A DNA stretch of 21,377 nucleotides from a virus. This document shows positions 6,965 through 13,105 of the stretch, piece by piece. Location of the stretch: positions 1-21,377 of the IMG/VR virus record IMGVR_UViG_3300032265_000121. One strand, given 5' to 3'. Below the pieces are notes generated by a model. The model ran no database searches and had not been told where the DNA came from. It worked only from the letters and a program-made list of their open reading frames with translations. Positions within the stretch are counted from its first letter, which is position 1. The number at the start of each line of letters is the position of its first letter. The position numbers were made by a program, and so were the translations under genes.

Positions 6965-7465
6965 ATGGCAGTAGCGGATACAATCGAAGAAAAAAGAGAA
7001 AAGGTATTAGAGAAACAAGTTCGTAACAGTTCTGAACGTCCTTCACAGGAACGTAAAAGAAACGTGTTCAATGGAACACAAGGAAAGTTAACTGTAAGTC
7101 ATACTATTGATGGTTATCACCTACATGGTTTTAATGACGAAAATGGTAGAATTGCAGATGCTGTAGATGGAGGTTATGAGTTTGTTACTCCCGAGGAAGT
7201 AGGGGGTGTTAAAGAGAACGTAGTGTCTCGTAACACTGATCTAGGAGATAAGGTAAGATGGCTAGTAGGAAGAACTGCCGATGGTGGTCCTTTATATTGC
7301 TACTTGATGAAGATTAAGCAAGAGTGGTATGATGAAGATCAAGCAGTACTACAAGCTAAAAACAATTTAATTGATGATGCTATCCGTAAAGGTAGAAATA
7401 CTAAGGATGGTACTTCAGCAGAGGGCTTCTATGCACCTCGTGAAGGCATCAATTATAAAACTTAA
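6965..7465 (+). CDS. Conserved head-module protein, function unknown
   Basis: 166 residues, with AAAAGGAG well placed before the ATG. The N-terminal 35 residues are charged and helical (TIEEKREKVLEKQVRNSSERPSQERK written here in two overlapping parts: TIEEKREKVLEKQV and RNSSERPSQERKR). Residues about 38-70 contain GKLTVSHTIDGYHLHGFNDENG, shown here as KLTVSHTIDGYHLHGFND, followed by FVTPEEVGG and VRWLVGRTADGGPLYCYLMKI. The C-terminus is helical and basic. I remember this type in the same place in aquatic phages, next to the capsid gene, without a proven role. Head completion or capsid-associated protein is the most economical guess. Confidence 0.7.
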   Translation: MAVADTIEEKREKVLEKQVRNSSERPSQERKRNVFNGTQGKLTVSHTIDGYHLHGFNDENGRIADAVDGGYEFVTPEEVGGVKENVVSRNTDLGDKVRWLVGRTADGGPLYCYLMKIKQEWYDEDQAVLQAKNNLIDDAIRKGRNTKDGTSAEGFYAPREGINYKT

Positions 7466-7487
7466 ATAACAACCAAAGGAGTTTTAA

Positions 7488-8111
7488 ATGGCGAACATCA
7501 ATCGTCCTAAGGGCCTAAACCCAGTACAAAACACTGACGGTTCACCATGGTCAGCAGGTGCTACATTATTCGCGGTTGCGAGTGATGCTTCAAACACTTA
7601 TGCTATCGGTGATATCGTTATGGCAGCAACAGGTGGTGACGCTTTAGGCACACCATACGTAACAAAATGGTCAGGTACAGTAGCAGCTAACAGTTTACCA
7701 GTAGGTGTAATCGTTGGTATTCGTGTTGCTGATCCTGGTACTTCATTAGTTGGTAACTCACTCTCATTAGAGAAAACTTACCTTCCATTAAACGCAGGTG
7801 CACATTATCTATATGTTGTTACAGATCCAATGGCTTATTTCACTGTACAAGGTGATTCAACTGTTTGGGCTGCATCTAACTTAAACAATAACGTAAACGT
7901 ATCTATCACAGCTAACCAAACTACTTTAGGAAATGGTTCTCCATATTCTAACACAGTAGCTACTGGTCCAGCAACAACAAACAGCTTACCATTACAAATC
8001 GTGGGTATTAATGCACGTCCTGATAATGCGTTAGGTGCTTATTGTGAACTCGTAGTTCGTTGGAACGTTCATGCTTACATCGGTCAAGCAACTGGCCGTA
8101 CTGGCGTTTAA
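7488..8111 (+). CDS. Putative capsid decoration/head protein
   Basis: 207 residues with a strong SD (AAAGGAG). It starts MANINRPKGLNPVQ, then is almost all beta: Ala, Thr, Val and Asn-rich, with PVGVIVGIRV, YLYVVTDPMAYFTVQG, LQIVGINARP and CELVVRWNVH segments. No catalytic motif is visible. Codons are enriched in those used by the neighbouring capsid gene, as for abundant proteins. Short beta-rich proteins starting NRPxGL.PV directly before a major capsid gene are, in my memory, annotated as head or decoration proteins. It probably coats or cements the shell. Confidence 0.6.
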   Translation: MANINRPKGLNPVQNTDGSPWSAGATLFAVASDASNTYAIGDIVMAATGGDALGTPYVTKWSGTVAANSLPVGVIVGIRVADPGTSLVGNSLSLEKTYLPLNAGAHYLYVVTDPMAYFTVQGDSTVWAASNLNNNVNVSITANQTTLGNGSPYSNTVATGPATTNSLPLQIVGINARPDNALGAYCELVVRWNVHAYIGQATGRTGV

Positions 8112-8130
8112 TAATTAAAGGAGATCTAAA

Positions 8131-9051
8131 ATGGCGGGTTTAATTACCACAGCATCACATCCTAAGGCTTTATGGCCAGGGATCAAACAATGGTGGGGTC
8201 AAGTTTACGATGAGCATGCAGTAGAATATACTGATCTTTTCGATTCAGAAACTTCATCACAAAACTATGAAGAAGATGTACAATTAACTGGTTTTGGTTT
8301 AGCTCCAGTTAAATCTGAAGGTGCTGGCGTTCAGTACGATTCAGAAGTACAAGGCTTCACAACACGTTACACACACATTGCATACGCTCTTGGTTACATC
8401 GTAACTAAAGAAGAGTTAGATGATAACTTATATGAGCAAGTGTCACGTAAACGTGCAGCAGCTTTAGCAATGTCTTTCCGTCAAACGAAAGAAAACGTTG
8501 CAGCTAACGTATACAACAGAGCATTCAGCAATACATACGCTGGCGGCGATGCAGTATCATTAGCTAATACAGCACACCCAAATACATCAGGTGGTACATG
8601 GGCTAACCGTCCAACAGTTGATGTTGACCTCTCTGAAGCAGCTTTAGAAGATGCTATCATTGCGATCATGGGTCTACAAAACGATCGTGGTTTATTAATC
8701 AATATTATGCCTAAGACATTGATTATTCCACGTCAACAAGTGTTTAATGCTCAACGCATTTTACATTCATCATACCAAACTGGTAATGCTAATAATGATA
8801 TTAACGTGATTAAATCTGGCAATTATATGCCAGGTGGTTTCAAAGTTAACCATTACTTAACAGCACCAAATGCTTGGTTTATCCGTAACACAATTCCTGG
8901 CAAAACAGGTATGAAGTACTACGAACGTGTTGGTATGCAATTTGACCAAGACAATGACTTCGATACTATGAATGCTAAGGCAAAAGGTTACGAACGTTAC
9001 AGCTTCGGCTGGTCAGATCCTAGAGCAATCTGGGGTGTTAACGGTCCTTAA
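8131..9051 (+). CDS. Major capsid protein (HK97 fold expected)
   Basis: 306 residues preceded by AAAGGAG. The pattern fits the short HK97-fold capsid group without a large cleaved prodomain: a helical N-terminus with HPKALWPGIKQWWGQVYDE, a domain with VQLTGFGLAPV and an E-loop-like stretch near GAGVQYDSE, a long spine-type helix at about 90-130 (KEELDDNLYEQVSRKRAAAL, MSFRQTKENVA), then LLINIMPKTLIIP and a C-terminal FGWSDPRAIWG. It follows scaffold and head genes, and a terminator-like hairpin comes directly after it, as expected for the most abundant virion protein. Confidence 0.9.
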   Translation: MAGLITTASHPKALWPGIKQWWGQVYDEHAVEYTDLFDSETSSQNYEEDVQLTGFGLAPVKSEGAGVQYDSEVQGFTTRYTHIAYALGYIVTKEELDDNLYEQVSRKRAAALAMSFRQTKENVAANVYNRAFSNTYAGGDAVSLANTAHPNTSGGTWANRPTVDVDLSEAALEDAIIAIMGLQNDRGLLINIMPKTLIIPRQQVFNAQRILHSSYQTGNANNDINVIKSGNYMPGGFKVNHYLTAPNAWFIRNTIPGKTGMKYYERVGMQFDQDNDFDTMNAKAKGYERYSFGWSDPRAIWGVNGP

Positions 9052-9066
9052 TCGGGACGTCACTGA

Positions 9067-9106
9067 GTGGTGGGAGGGGCGAGAAAAAGTTCCTCCCTAC
9101 ACTTTT
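9067..9106 (+). terminator. Terminator-like hairpin after the capsid gene
   Basis: GGGAGG at 9072-9077 pairs with CCTCCC at 9092-9097; G-T, G-T and C-G pairs extend the stem to nine, with a loop of GAGAAAAA. An outer GTG/CAC (9067-9069, 9100-9102) adds three pairs beyond a 2x2 internal loop. A short TTTT follows at 9103-9106. The T run is short, so partial read-through is likely, giving more capsid than fibre transcript. Confidence 0.65.
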
Positions 9107-9119
9107 CTAAGGAGAATAT

Positions 9120-9188
9120 ATGTCATACGAACAAGAGAAGTTAAAAGGTAAAAGACCTGAACCTAAGGTACAACCTAAAAAGAACTAA
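9120..9188 (+). CDS. 22-codon micro-ORF with strong ribosome site (leader peptide or microprotein)
   Basis: ATG 9120 is preceded by TAAGGAG with a 5-base spacer, as good as any ribosome site in the window. The product starts MSYEQEKLKGK, then has RPEPKVQPKKN; it is Lys/Pro-rich with no hydrophobic core, similar in character to the Lys/Pro protein at 1074-1202. It sits between a terminator-like hairpin and a set of alternative hairpins that end at the next ribosome site. It could be a true microprotein or a leader peptide whose translation affects the downstream structures. Confidence 0.55.
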   Translation: MSYEQEKLKGKRPEPKVQPKKN

Positions 9189-9195
9189 ATTTATT

Positions 9196-9246
9196 AACGC
9201 TCTAATGACGCTTTTAATTAAGCGTTGCTAAGCAACGTCAAAGGAG
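9196..9246 (+). promoter_or_regulatory. Mutually exclusive hairpins upstream of a ribosome site
   Basis: Two ACGCT copies (9197-9201, 9208-9212) can each pair with AGCGT at 9221-9225; the nearer one gives ACGCTT/AAGCGT with a six-base loop. Alternatively CGTTGC (9223-9228) pairs with GCAACG (9232-9237) around a TAA loop. The two folds share 9223-9226, so they cannot coexist. The second stem ends two bases before AAAGGAG (9240-9246), the ribosome site of the gene at 9255. A switch in translation or an RNA stability element is possible. Confidence 0.45.
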
Positions 9247-9254
9247 ATTTAACA

Positions 9255-9968
9255 ATGTCAAACCCAACCAGATTTACAAGTGGAGTGTCAACAGCTTTTT
9301 CAGGCGAAACACTTTACTCATTTCCATTTCCAGATCCGTTTCACACTGGAAGTAACTCAAACTTAGGTAGCTCAGTCTACGCTAATGATTTTAACACACT
9401 AATCGGTACTGATTATACAGTAACTGGTTCATCATCAACATTTGCATTATCTAACACAGTAGTTGGTGGTGCAGCAGTATTAACACCAGGTGGTACTACA
9501 ACAGCTTCAGCTGCATACAAGAACGGTACATTCTTCCAATTCCAAGCTGGTAACAGAGCATGGTTTTCAACAAGAATCCAAACATCAGCAGTAGCTGGTT
9601 CTGTCTCTTACTATGTTGGTTTACGTAACGGTTCAGGTACAACTGATGGTATTTGGTTTGCTAAAGCAGCATCATCAACATCTATTAACTTAGTATCAAC
9701 AGTAGGCTCTACAGCTACTACATTATTAACTGGTGTAGCAACAGCTGCAGCAGCTACATGGGTTGACTTAGGTTTCTACTATGATGGTACTGACATTTTA
9801 GTATATGCTAATAACGTTATTGCAGGTCGTGTTGCAGCTCCTACAATTGGTTCATCAGCAACTACATTAACTAATGCAATCTTAGGCCCTGTGTTCCAAA
9901 TTACTCCAACAGCTACGGATACTTTAACAACTGACTTTGTATTAGTTGCTCAAGAACTCGTAAGATAA
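9255..9968 (+). CDS. Beta-rich virion structural protein
   Basis: 237 residues from ATG 9255, chosen because AAAGGAG lies 8 bases upstream; an in-frame TTG at 9225 sits in the hairpin region and is unlikely. The N-terminus MSNPTRFTSGVSTA and the YANDFNTLIGTDYTVT segment are ones I recall from aquatic phage virion proteins. The body is Thr/Ser/Ala/Gly-rich, with FFQFQAGNRAWFSTRIQ, YYVGLRNGSG and WVDLGFYYDGTDILVYANN, a strand pattern like a lectin-type (LamG/concanavalin) jelly roll. Probably on the particle surface; glycan binding is inference. Confidence 0.65.
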   Translation: MSNPTRFTSGVSTAFSGETLYSFPFPDPFHTGSNSNLGSSVYANDFNTLIGTDYTVTGSSSTFALSNTVVGGAAVLTPGGTTTASAAYKNGTFFQFQAGNRAWFSTRIQTSAVAGSVSYYVGLRNGSGTTDGIWFAKAASSTSINLVSTVGSTATTLLTGVATAAAATWVDLGFYYDGTDILVYANNVIAGRVAAPTIGSSATTLTNAILGPVFQITPTATDTLTTDFVLVAQELVR

Positions 9969-9982
9969 TAGGGGAAATATAA

Positions 9983-10423
9983 ATGGCTAACTCAACGAGT
10001 ATACAAATACTGGAAGATGGCGCTGCCAGAACAGTTCTTAAAGTGGAAGGTGTGTTAGATACATCTGATATATCTTCTACTCTTTTAGTTGATCCTGCCG
10101 CACAAGCTTCAGTTGATCCTACTGGATCTAATTACCTTAAAGCATCTTCATATCGTATTGGTAAAATAATACATAACGTTGAAGATGGTTTATCATTCAA
10201 TCTCTTTTGGGATGCAACCACACCAGTTCGTATTGAAGAACTCACTGGTCGAGGTAAAGCAGACTATAGAGACTTTGGTGGTTTACAACTTAAAGGTTCT
10301 ACTGGTACTGCTAACACAGCTCCAGCAGGAGCTACAGGTAAGATTTACTATTCAACACAAGGATGGTCAACTGGTGCTATTTTATCTTTCTCAGTTATTA
10401 TTTACTTAACTAAACAATACTAA
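9983..10423 (+). CDS. Conserved virion protein (146 aa)
   Basis: 146 residues, AGGGGA ahead of the ATG. It reads as a compact beta protein: ILEDGAARTVLKVEGVLDTS, then IGKIIHNVEDGLSFNLFWDA, PVRIEELTGRG and GWSTGAILSFSVIIYLTKQY. I recall this pattern immediately after capsid genes in uncultured aquatic phages. No catalytic motif is visible. The stop overlaps the next start as TAATG. Likely a small head or fibre-base protein; the function is not proven. Confidence 0.68.
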   Translation: MANSTSIQILEDGAARTVLKVEGVLDTSDISSTLLVDPAAQASVDPTGSNYLKASSYRIGKIIHNVEDGLSFNLFWDATTPVRIEELTGRGKADYRDFGGLQLKGSTGTANTAPAGATGKIYYSTQGWSTGAILSFSVIIYLTKQY

Positions 10424-10581
10424 TGAATAGTTTAATAAATAATCAAGCTAAGTCTATAGAAGTAACAGCAGTTATAACCAGAGCTGATGGTACCGTAGAA
10501 CAACTCGGTACTATCGACTATTGGCACAAGAATCCTATTAAACGTATTATATGGAGAATTAAAAAATGGCTACACTCTTAG
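10423..10581 (+). CDS. Small protein with aromatic/basic C-terminal helix (52 aa)
   Basis: 52-codon ORF joined to the previous stop by TAATG and overlapping the next gene by 16 bases. The first half is beta-like (SIEVTAVITRADGTVEQLGTI); the second is YWHKNPIKRIIWRIKKWLHS, an amphipathic, Trp- and Lys/Arg-rich helix. The overlap architecture at both ends and the matching pattern I recall from similar phages support a real gene. The C-terminal helix could lie on a membrane or bind another virion protein. Function unknown. Confidence 0.65.
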   Translation: MNSLINNQAKSIEVTAVITRADGTVEQLGTIDYWHKNPIKRIIWRIKKWLHS

Positions 10582-10940
10582 TAACAACAGGAAAAGCTGT
10601 CGTCACTAGCCGTATTGGTGGTGGTGGTACTACCCCTCAATATGTTGCTTGGGGCACAGGAGCTGGTACTACAGCAGCAGCTGATACAACTCTATTTACA
10701 GAGTCTTCATCACCAGCTTCTAGAACTACAGGTACTACCTCACAAGTAACAACAACAACTACAAATGATACATATCAAGTTGTAGGTACATTAACTTCAG
10801 GTACAACACAAACTATCACCAATGCTGGTGTATTTGATGCTGTAACAGTTGGTAACTTATTTGTAAAAGGTGACTTCACTGGTTTAGCTTTATCTTCTGG
10901 TGACAGTATTCAGTTTACATTTAAAGTACAATTTAGTTAA
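10566..10940 (+). CDS. Conserved Thr-rich virion/fibre-associated protein (124 aa)
   Basis: 124 residues. A short N-terminus is followed by TTPQYVAWGTGAGTTAAADT, a Thr/Ser run, then YQVVGTLTSGTTQTITNAGV and LFVKGDFTGLALSSGDSIQF, closing with TFKVQFS. The alternating strand pattern and the YVAWGTGAG and ITNAGVFDA blocks are ones I recall from phage tail or fibre regions. It probably is a beta-sandwich virion component. ATG 10566 lies inside the preceding small gene (16-base overlap), with only a weak SD (AATTAAAAA is A-rich), so coupling is likely. Confidence 0.68.
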   Translation: MATLLVTTGKAVVTSRIGGGGTTPQYVAWGTGAGTTAAADTTLFTESSSPASRTTGTTSQVTTTTTNDTYQVVGTLTSGTTQTITNAGVFDAVTVGNLFVKGDFTGLALSSGDSIQFTFKVQFS

Positions 10941-10947
10941 TGTATAG

Positions 10948-12426
10948 ATGGCTCTTAATCAAGCAGCAGTCAATGTCGAGGTTGTCAATGGTCAAGCAAA
11001 TCAGTCTTTAGTAAAGGCTCTTACTGCTACCGCTATAACTTCTACTGCTTCTTTTTTAAGGGGCTTACAAGCAATTAAAAGTGTTACTAGCACTTCAACA
11101 ACTAGTTTAATAAGACGTATTGGGAAGGTGCTATCAATAGCATCTTCTAATACTGTAAGTTTAATTAAAGCTTTATCAAAGTTTTTATCTATATCAGTTA
11201 CAAGTACTGTAACAATAGTGAAAGCTTGGTTAAGAACTTTAACAGCAACAACAACCAATTCAGTAACTGTATCTAAGATAATAGGAGCTATTAAATCTGC
11301 TTCTACTACAAGTACAGTAACTATAGTAAAAGCATTAAGTAAGTTTATAACCTTAGTTGAAACTGAAGTTATAACATTACTCATAAGAACAAGTAGGTTT
11401 ATAACCTTAACAGCTACAGCAGTAACTAATACTGCTTCAATATTAAAACAAGCAAGTAAGACTCTTACATCTAGTTTAGCTAACACTGTAACAGTTAAGA
11501 AAGCTATTAATCTTATTAAAAGTATTAGTAGTAATGCTACTATAACATTAAATAGGTCTTTAAAGAAGTTCTTAACTATAGTAGAGTCAGAAGTTGTTTC
11601 TATATTAATTGTTGCTAATCGTTTTATAACTCTTAGTTATAATTCAATAGTTAGTACGAGTTTAATTAAAAAGTCTTATAAGACACTTAGTGTAATTACA
11701 AATAGTACTATTTTTGTAATAAAAACAATATTAAAGAACTTACAGGTTATACTGTATAGCTTTAGTTTATCAGGACCACTAAATAGTGACTTAATTAATA
11801 ACTCTATTTTAAATAGTGGTAATACTATTAATATTAATGTTTCCCTAGCAATAGCGCAAATTTTTAATAAATTACTAGTAAGTACAGTAGCTCAGTTTGC
11901 GTCTTTAAGTACTGCTGTGGTAAAACTTAAAACATTAACGGTAACTGCTATAACAACAACAAGTACTTTATTTAAACAAATACAAAGAACATTGTCTACT
12001 AGTATAAGTAGTATAATTAGCCTCATAAAGGCTATTAGGAAGCTCTTAAACGCATCTTTAAGCAATACTGCTACCTTAGTAGTTGCTCAGTTCTATTATA
12101 AGCTTTTAAGTGTAGTATCTAACACTACAACTATATTAACTAAAACAGCTATAAAAGTATTGACAATAGGAGTAAATTCTGTTATAATATTAGTTAAAGG
12201 TATTAATAAATACTTAAATATTATATTAAATGCAAGTATTAGTTTAATTACTAATGTTGTATCTTTTGTCAATTATGCAGCTAATAAGGTTATATACGCT
12301 GTACCTAAGTTACGAAGTCTAGCAGCAACTCGATTTATTACTATGGTAGGTACCCTTAAAAAGGTTAGATCTGCCACTACAGTTAAGTTTAGAACCCTAT
12401 TTATTGACAAGGATTTAAATATATGA
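10948..12426 (+). CDS. Degenerate 18-residue tandem-repeat protein (492 aa)
   Basis: 492 residues starting MALNQAAVNVEV. From about residue 25 to 430 it consists of roughly twenty repeats, mostly 18 residues long (range 16-21), with consensus close to L-[ST]-h-x-x-x-[ST]-x-[ST]-h-x-h-[LV]-h-K-A-h-x-K, such as LSIASSNTVSLIKALSKF and LTVTAITTTSTLFKQIQRT. The repeats are interrupted once at about 265-310 by an Asn/Ser/Gly-rich stretch, and the last 60 residues are basic. It is extremely rich in Ser, Thr, Ile, Val, Leu and Lys, almost free of Gly, Pro, Cys and Trp, and strongly basic. Similar repeats occur, as I recall, in other aquatic phages. A fixed short period with beta-branched residues suggests a beta-solenoid or stacked fibre shaft. 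It is not a recognised enzyme. The ribosome site is poor; coupling to the stop 8 bases upstream is likely. Confidence 0.8.
   Translation: MALNQAAVNVEVVNGQANQSLVKALTATAITSTASFLRGLQAIKSVTSTSTTSLIRRIGKVLSIASSNTVSLIKALSKFLSISVTSTVTIVKAWLRTLTATTTNSVTVSKIIGAIKSASTTSTVTIVKALSKFITLVETEVITLLIRTSRFITLTATAVTNTASILKQASKTLTSSLANTVTVKKAINLIKSISSNATITLNRSLKKFLTIVESEVVSILIVANRFITLSYNSIVSTSLIKKSYKTLSVITNSTIFVIKTILKNLQVILYSFSLSGPLNSDLINNSILNSGNTININVSLAIAQIFNKLLVSTVAQFASLSTAVVKLKTLTVTAITTTSTLFKQIQRTLSTSISSIISLIKAIRKLLNASLSNTATLVVAQFYYKLLSVVSNTTTILTKTAIKVLTIGVNSVIILVKGINKYLNIILNASISLITNVVSFVNYAANKVIYAVPKLRSLAATRFITMVGTLKKVRSATTVKFRTLFIDKDLNI
11263..11709 (+). repeat. 75-residue higher-order duplication inside the repeat protein
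   Basis: Residues 106-180 and 181-254 of the repeat protein align over their length. Matching landmarks are VTVSK/VTVKK, AIKSAS/LIKSIS, ALSKFITLVETEV against SLKKFLTIVESEV, SRFITL/NRFITL and ASKTL/SYKTL. The Phe codons at 11344 and 11569 are exactly 225 bases apart. The second copy lost one residue in its third unit. This block contains four 18-ish units each, so it is a duplication of four units on top of the basic period. Confidence 0.75.
12160..12188 (+). promoter_or_regulatory. Consensus sigma-70 promoter inside the repeat gene
   Basis: TTGACA at 12160-12165 and TATAAT at 12183-12188 are spaced by exactly 17 bases, with TG at 12180-12181 for an extended -10. The block TGTTATAATATTA (12180-12192) is identical to that of the promoter at the start of the window, while the spacer differs. 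Expected start is near 12195, about 230 bases before the next gene (12423). It would supply fibre, lysis and tail genes independently of the capsid transcript. I saw no other full match in the window. Confidence 0.72.
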
Positions 12427-12734
12427 GTAATTCATTCTCATACAAAATAACCAACGATAGCGAACAGTTTACATTTGATTACACCCCAGTGATGGGATCA
12501 AGTGAGACTATTAGCTCAGCTACATGCACAGCGGTAGTTAAAGAGGGTACTGATGTTTCCCCTAGTTCTATTTTAGTAGGTAGTCCTTCTATTAATGGAT
12601 TTAAAGTATCTCAAAGAATATCTGGTGGTATAGATGGAGTTACCTATAGCATTCAAATGACTGCAACTACATCACTTAGTAACATTTACACAGTTGTAGG
12701 TGACCTACCTGTATTAGCACCAATTAACGTCTAA
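12423..12734 (+). CDS. Putative fibre-tail adaptor-like protein (103 aa)
   Basis: 103 residues overlapping the repeat gene by ATGA. The pattern FDYTPVMGSSETISSATCTA, VVKEGTDVSPSSILVGSP, ISGGIDGVTYSIQMTAT and a final VVGDLPVLA is one I recall as a small beta-sandwich in many phages, sometimes named fibre-tail adaptor. The GVTY and SGG motifs are characteristic. It probably is an immunoglobulin-like module that joins fibre and tail or head. Position next to a zinc-type protein and the long fibre supports that, but the role is not proven. Confidence 0.65.
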   Translation: MSNSFSYKITNDSEQFTFDYTPVMGSSETISSATCTAVVKEGTDVSPSSILVGSPSINGFKVSQRISGGIDGVTYSIQMTATTSLSNIYTVVGDLPVLAPINV

Positions 12735-12736
12735 CT

Positions 12737-13102
12737 ATGTCTTACGTTCCTAGATATGATAAAGGTGACTGGAAAGCCCTTTGTGACGTTTGTGGTAGAG
12801 AGTATAAATCTTCTCAACTAAAACAACGTTGGGATGGTTTAATGTGTTGTCATCAAGATTGGGAAATCAGACAACCACAAGATTTTGTTAGAGGTGTAGC
12901 AGATACTCAGATAGCTCCATGGACACGTCCAGAGCCATCAGACTATTTTATACCAATAACATACAACTCACAGATAGCGTTTGGACCTACAAACTATTTA
13001 TCTGCAATGAAAACATCATTAACAATAGGTGTAATTAGACCAGATAAAACTAGTCCAAAAGTAATTAACAATTTTCAAATCAACAAAGTAACTATAGGAT
13101 AA
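12737..13102 (+). CDS. Zinc-ribbon-like virion protein (121 aa)
   Basis: 121 residues. The N-terminus holds CDVCG (C16, C19) followed by C37, C38 and H39 in RWDGLMCCHQDWE, a likely zinc or structural cluster. Then comes PQDFVRGVADTQIAPWTRPE, a very recognisable block of aquatic and temperate phage proteins. The last third is beta-like. I recall this family beside tail fibre or collar genes with no assigned function. The N-terminal fold probably is a small zinc knuckle; the conserved PQDFVRG and WTRPE segment is likely an interaction surface. Confidence 0.72.
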   Translation: MSYVPRYDKGDWKALCDVCGREYKSSQLKQRWDGLMCCHQDWEIRQPQDFVRGVADTQIAPWTRPEPSDYFIPITYNSQIAFGPTNYLSAMKTSLTIGVIRPDKTSPKVINNFQINKVTIG

Positions 13103-13105
13103 CAT

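Noticed and set aside
10179-10409. 76-codon + strand open frame in the 9983-10423 gene
   Set aside because: Lies wholly inside a better-supported conserved gene in another frame, without SD.
10940-11011. 23-codon ORF starting TAATG just before the repeat-protein gene
   Set aside because: Fully overlaps the start of the repeat gene in another frame and has no SD; at most a translational re-initiation aid.
11001-11486. 161-codon open frame on the minus strand under the repeat-protein gene
   Set aside because: It mirrors the repeat composition of the + strand gene, has no ribosome site and is opposite to all transcription. A shadow.
12404-12433. TTGACA just before the 12423 gene as a promoter
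   Set aside because: No -10-like sequence at 16-18 bases; TAATTC at 18 is weak.
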